Of a stretch of 64,000 nt of DNA, positions 60,699 through 64,000 are shown one piece after another. This stretch comes from Adiantum capillus-veneris (lineage: Eukaryota > Streptophyta > Polypodiopsida > Polypodiales > Pteridaceae). Location: the NCBI GenBank assembly GCA_014529385.2, contig CM043962.1, positions 125,658,470 through 125,722,469 of the forward strand, read 5' to 3'. Position 1 is the first letter of the stretch, and each line of letters starts with the position of its first letter. The translations under genes and the position numbers were made by a program. The notes beneath the pieces are model-generated. The model saw only the letters and a list, made by a program, of their open reading frames with translations, was not told the DNA's origin and did no database searches.

Positions 60699-61572
60699 TG
60701 AGGAAGCAGAATGATAAACCCGATCCTTTAGAGGATGCAGTTCAAAAATGCAAAGAAGAAATGACAGAAACTATTAACAAGATCAACCGCAACCTGTTAG
60801 GCACAATAAAAATGCTCGAAGATCATTGCAAGAAAGCAAGAAAGCAATGGGAGATTGTGTGACAGCCCGAAACGAAAAGATTGTGTCACTCAAGAAGGCG
60901 CTCGCAGAGGCACAATCACGAAACACACTTGAAGAGGGAGAACTGCAACCCTCAATAATAGAAGAACTAAACTCAATCGAAGAGCAAGTGCGAGCCAGCA
61001 AAGAGGGGGAAGATCAGCACAAAGAGATTACGACTTCCTGGGTGGATGTTATTACAAAGACTCAGCAGAAGTCAGACGAAGCCCAGAAATGGATTGAGGT
61101 GGCTAGGAAAGGGAAAAGCAAGGAAACAACGTCAACACCCACCATTATCAACTTGACCCTAGAAGAGGAGCAAAAACGACGTGTGCGCTCTCTACATGTG
61201 AGAATTTGCGGTCTTACAGACAAAGATAATGTAGACGAAGAGGTAAAAGAACTCATGGCTTTGATGGGGATTCATGAGCCGATGCACTCAAGAGCTTGGA
61301 GAGTGGGCAACAAGAAAAATGGGAGCAATGGGGAAACCTCGAAAGAAAGGGCACTCATCCTCCGTTTTCCCTCCATAGAGGCAAAGAAAGACTTTCTGAA
61401 GAAAAGACCAACTCTTAAAAAAACGGGTATCTTTCTCGGAGACGACCTTACCCTCTTACACATTGCGCATATGCAGGAGGTAATGCTAGAGATTAGAGCA
61501 GCAAGGGAAAAAGGCAAGATTGTCTTTTACCGAGATGGAAGAGTGGTGATATTGGAGCGACGCTCCACATGA
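60699..61572 (+). pseudogene. LINE-A ORF1, copy 4
   Basis: ATG 60699 opens a frame (MRKQNDKPDP) that ends at TGA about 60860. The main frame (LQESKKAMGDCVTARNEKIV to ERRST) is open from 60826, with its first ATG at 60847, so one frameshift near 60825 is likely. It then matches copy 1: VRSLHVRICGLTDKDNVDEE, ALILRFPSIEAKKDFLKKRP, FLGDDLTLLHIAHMQEVM. Confidence 0.78.
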
Positions 61573-64000
61573 CGGTGTGAGGCCTTTGGGACTGCACTCA
61601 AAGTTGCTACCTGGAATTGTAATGGATACAGAGACTTGGGGCCAGTACGCATCATCTTTGTACACAGTTTCTAGACAGCCGCCCCTCCCCGACCCCCCCG
61701 ATCCATGCCCACACACATGTACTTTTTTCACCGCTGAGATGGTGAGGAAGGCCATTGACACGATGAGGACTGGGAGAGCATATGATCATGATGGCTTAGT
61801 GGCTGAGCATTTCATGCATGCCAAAGATCTACTAGCAGAGCTTCTAGCAGTTATGTTTAATCGTGCCATGTGTGAGGGCTTACCTGATACTTGGAGCCTT
61901 TCTACGATTGTACCCATCTTCAAGTCAGACCCTATAGAGCCTGGGAATTATCGCACATCATGATTGGACACACATTGGCACGATTGTACGCATCCATTCT
62001 TGAGCAACAACTGAGTAGATGGGCAGAGAGGGAAGGGATATGTGCAGTTGGGCAGGTAGGTTTCAGGAGAGGCTTTTCTACTCTTGACCATATCTTGACA
62101 CTCAGAGCCATCATTGAGGAGGGCAGATCACATGGGAGACGGATCTATTGTAGTTTTGTGGACTTCCGCAAAGGATTTGACACAATACCCAGAGCTAGAT
62201 TGATGCGCAGATTACAGGAGATGGGAGTACCCACAGAGCTCATTTGGGGGATCATGGCATTGTACAAGTCAGTAGTGGGGCATGTACGCACCCCAGAGGG
62301 CTTGTCCGCACCGGTTCACTCCACTATTGGTGTGAAGCAAGGTTGCCCGCTCTCTCCTACTCTATTTGGTATGTACGTAGATGAGGTTTCTGACTACATT
62401 GAGAGAGATGGTGATAGAGGTGCACAGCTGGCAGGGACATGGATTCCACTATTGCTCTATGCTGATGATATTGTGTTGATCTTCGACTCTCCAGAGAGGA
62501 TGCGACGTCACTTGGATGCTCTGCATAGATTTGCCCACGAAAGTGGTTTGTGTGTCAACCTTTGTAAAACCAAGGTCATGGTATTTAATACCACCCCACA
62601 GTGGATTAGGAGATCAGTGCCCGCATTCACATACGGCTAGGAGACGGTGGAGTACACAGATGCTTACACTTAGCTTGGAGTGGTTTTTAGTGGACCAGCA
62701 TTTTCACTGAGGAGAGCAGCAGAGACTAGACTGACCAGAGCCCATGCAGCATTGGGCAGATTGGAGAGGATGTGTTCACAGGTTCAATTTCAGGAGCCTC
62801 GGACGAAGCTCTGGCTATTTGACACTTTAGTGGCGTCTGCATTGCTCTATGGAGCTGAGATATGGGGGCCTTCATTGGATCATCACGGGAGGACAGGTCG
62901 CACTGATGGGTGGGGGGACAAGGAGAAGCCTTCGGTCTCTATGATCTCACGGCTCATTAGAGAAAAGGCTTCAGTACCACGTGCCATTATCCGAGCAGAG
63001 CTTGCTGCCCCCCCCACTAGTAGCCGAGGTGCTTACTAGATCTGTCTCCCTCATACACCGCATGTGGGAGCTTCGCAGAGACAGATATGCCCGCCTTGAA
63101 CTTGAGTCCTCTCGACAGTTAGCCATGCAGGGAGATACATCATGATGGTATGGTGAAATGACATCATGGTTTTAGGCACATGGGTTCAACATAGACAGAT
63201 TGCCCCCCTTCCAGTACTCATTAGAGGCACCCTCTCTGACTCTTACACAGTCCGAGATCACCAAGCTCATCCAACAAGACCTGGCTCAGCTAGACATCAA
63301 GAAGACATGGATACAACCAGCACAGGAGCTGGGCACGAAGATGGCTTTCTACAGAGAGCATCTTCTCCAGCTTACAGAGGACGGTTTTGTGGCGAGGCCC
63401 AGATACATGGACACTCAGTTGTCTCATGGGATACGATGTGCTATTGGCCAGATACGCACATCTTCACACCAGCTGTGGATCGAGACTGGGAGATACAATG
63501 GAGTACCAGCAGAGGCCAGGACATGCCCCTGTGTGGCATGGAGCCAGAGACAGAGTTGCACTACACATGCCACTGCCCCGTCTACTACGAGATACAAGGC
63601 CGCTTCCACTGCTTGTTCAGAGAGGGCTTTGGACCACTCTCCAGAGTCATGCAGTATGACGATCAGAGATGCTTGGGTTTGTTTCTACTCGAGCTGCGCC
63701 AACACAGAGAGAGCTTGATGAGAGGAGAGGCTAGCCAGTCTCAGAGACACATCACAGACTTCTTTAGAGCAGACAGTGGACACTCGGAGGAGCCACTACC
63801 ACAACAGAGCCCATCGCCTCACACCATAGGCACATTGATCGACCGGGCGACCGAGCTGGGGAGATCCAGACGCCCACGACTGCGACAGACTACACAGTAT
63901 CGACGAAGGCTGCATCAGAGGCTTCGGATCACTTTGGCTCGACATGCACGACGCCCGGTCAGACTACTGACCATGGAGGAGATTGATGAGATCCGCCAGC
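61573..64000 (+). pseudogene. LINE-A ORF2, copy 4: reverse transcriptase without endonuclease
   Basis: RT blocks: IVPIFKS..PIEPGNYRT (ends at a frameshift, 61963), GHTLARLYASILEQQLSRWA, SFVDFRKGFDTIPRARLM, GVKQGCPLSPTLFGMYVDEV and catalytic YADD at 62458-62469. TAG at 62638. Later frames include RSVSLIHRMWELRRDRYARL, then stops near 63143 and 63173. The C-terminus has a knuckle-like LCGMEPETELHYTCHC (about 63525-63575; the first Cys is lost). It ends GTLIDRATELGRSRRPRLRQ as in copies 2 and 3. Confidence 0.83.

Larger units (their letters stand above)
60531..64000 (+). mobile_element. LINE-A copy 4, endonuclease deleted, 3' end beyond window
   Basis: ORF1 (to 61572) is followed by the first few codons of ORF2 (WNCNG, 61612-61625), then directly by the pre-RT region (GQYASSLYTVSRQPPLPD). 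About 1.24 kb corresponding to copy 1 positions 1661-2905 is missing. The RT and C-terminal CCHC region continue to the window edge. It lies in the same orientation as, and just downstream of, the rhodanese-like gene. Confidence 0.88.

Noticed and set aside
60002-60701. Proline-rich proteins on the plus strand and Gly-rich ones on the minus strand
   Set aside because: Poly-C runs translate to poly-Pro/Gly; non-coding leader of LINE-A copy 4.

Overview
This window looks like nuclear DNA from a land plant with a large, retrotransposon-rich genome. It holds one ordinary spliced gene, a plastid-type rhodanese-like protein with GT-AG introns. Almost all the rest is LINEs, Ty1/copia and Ty3/gypsy LTR elements, a candidate tRNA-derived SINE and long (GA)n/(TC)n tracts. 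A fern or similar large-genome lineage is my guess, from the TE mixture and huge intron; nothing in the sequence proves it. No bacterial operons, rRNA genes, canonical tRNA genes or CRISPR arrays were seen.

Layout. 1-6124: two minus-strand copies of a LINE I call LINE-A, separated by GA/C-rich simple sequence and closed by a poly-G run. 6586-8480: first five recognised exons of the rhodanese-like gene. 8481-58705: one intron of 50,225 bp. 58706-59869: last seven exons. The twelve exons join in frame with no internal stop and give about 723 residues. 59915-64000: a SINE copy, a (TC)n tract, poly-C repeats and a fourth LINE-A copy running off the right edge.

Inside the intron, in order: a decayed gypsy gag fragment; a second LINE family (LINE-B) with a CCHC-knuckle ORF1; LTR and LINE-B fragments; a minus-strand gypsy split by a complete Ty1/copia element (21659-27379, target duplication CAACT); a tandemly duplicated SINE; LINE-A 3' ends, one of them split by a complete plus-strand gypsy (29838-36299, duplication GTCTG); LINE-A copy 3; gypsy gag and LTR remains; a gypsy 3' end whose LTR is split by a 9.85-kb gypsy-type element (43550-53400, duplication GCTCT) with an extra third ORF; a gypsy/copia chimeric scrap; and unrecognised DNA.

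The best candidate for something undescribed is LINE-A. Nearly every boundary I can see abuts a (TC)n tract in the LINE sense orientation, and a tRNA-like SINE family ends in the same kind of pyrimidine tail. This suggests a (TC)n-associated LINE/SINE pair. It is a pattern read by eye from a few copies and needs a genome-wide test.
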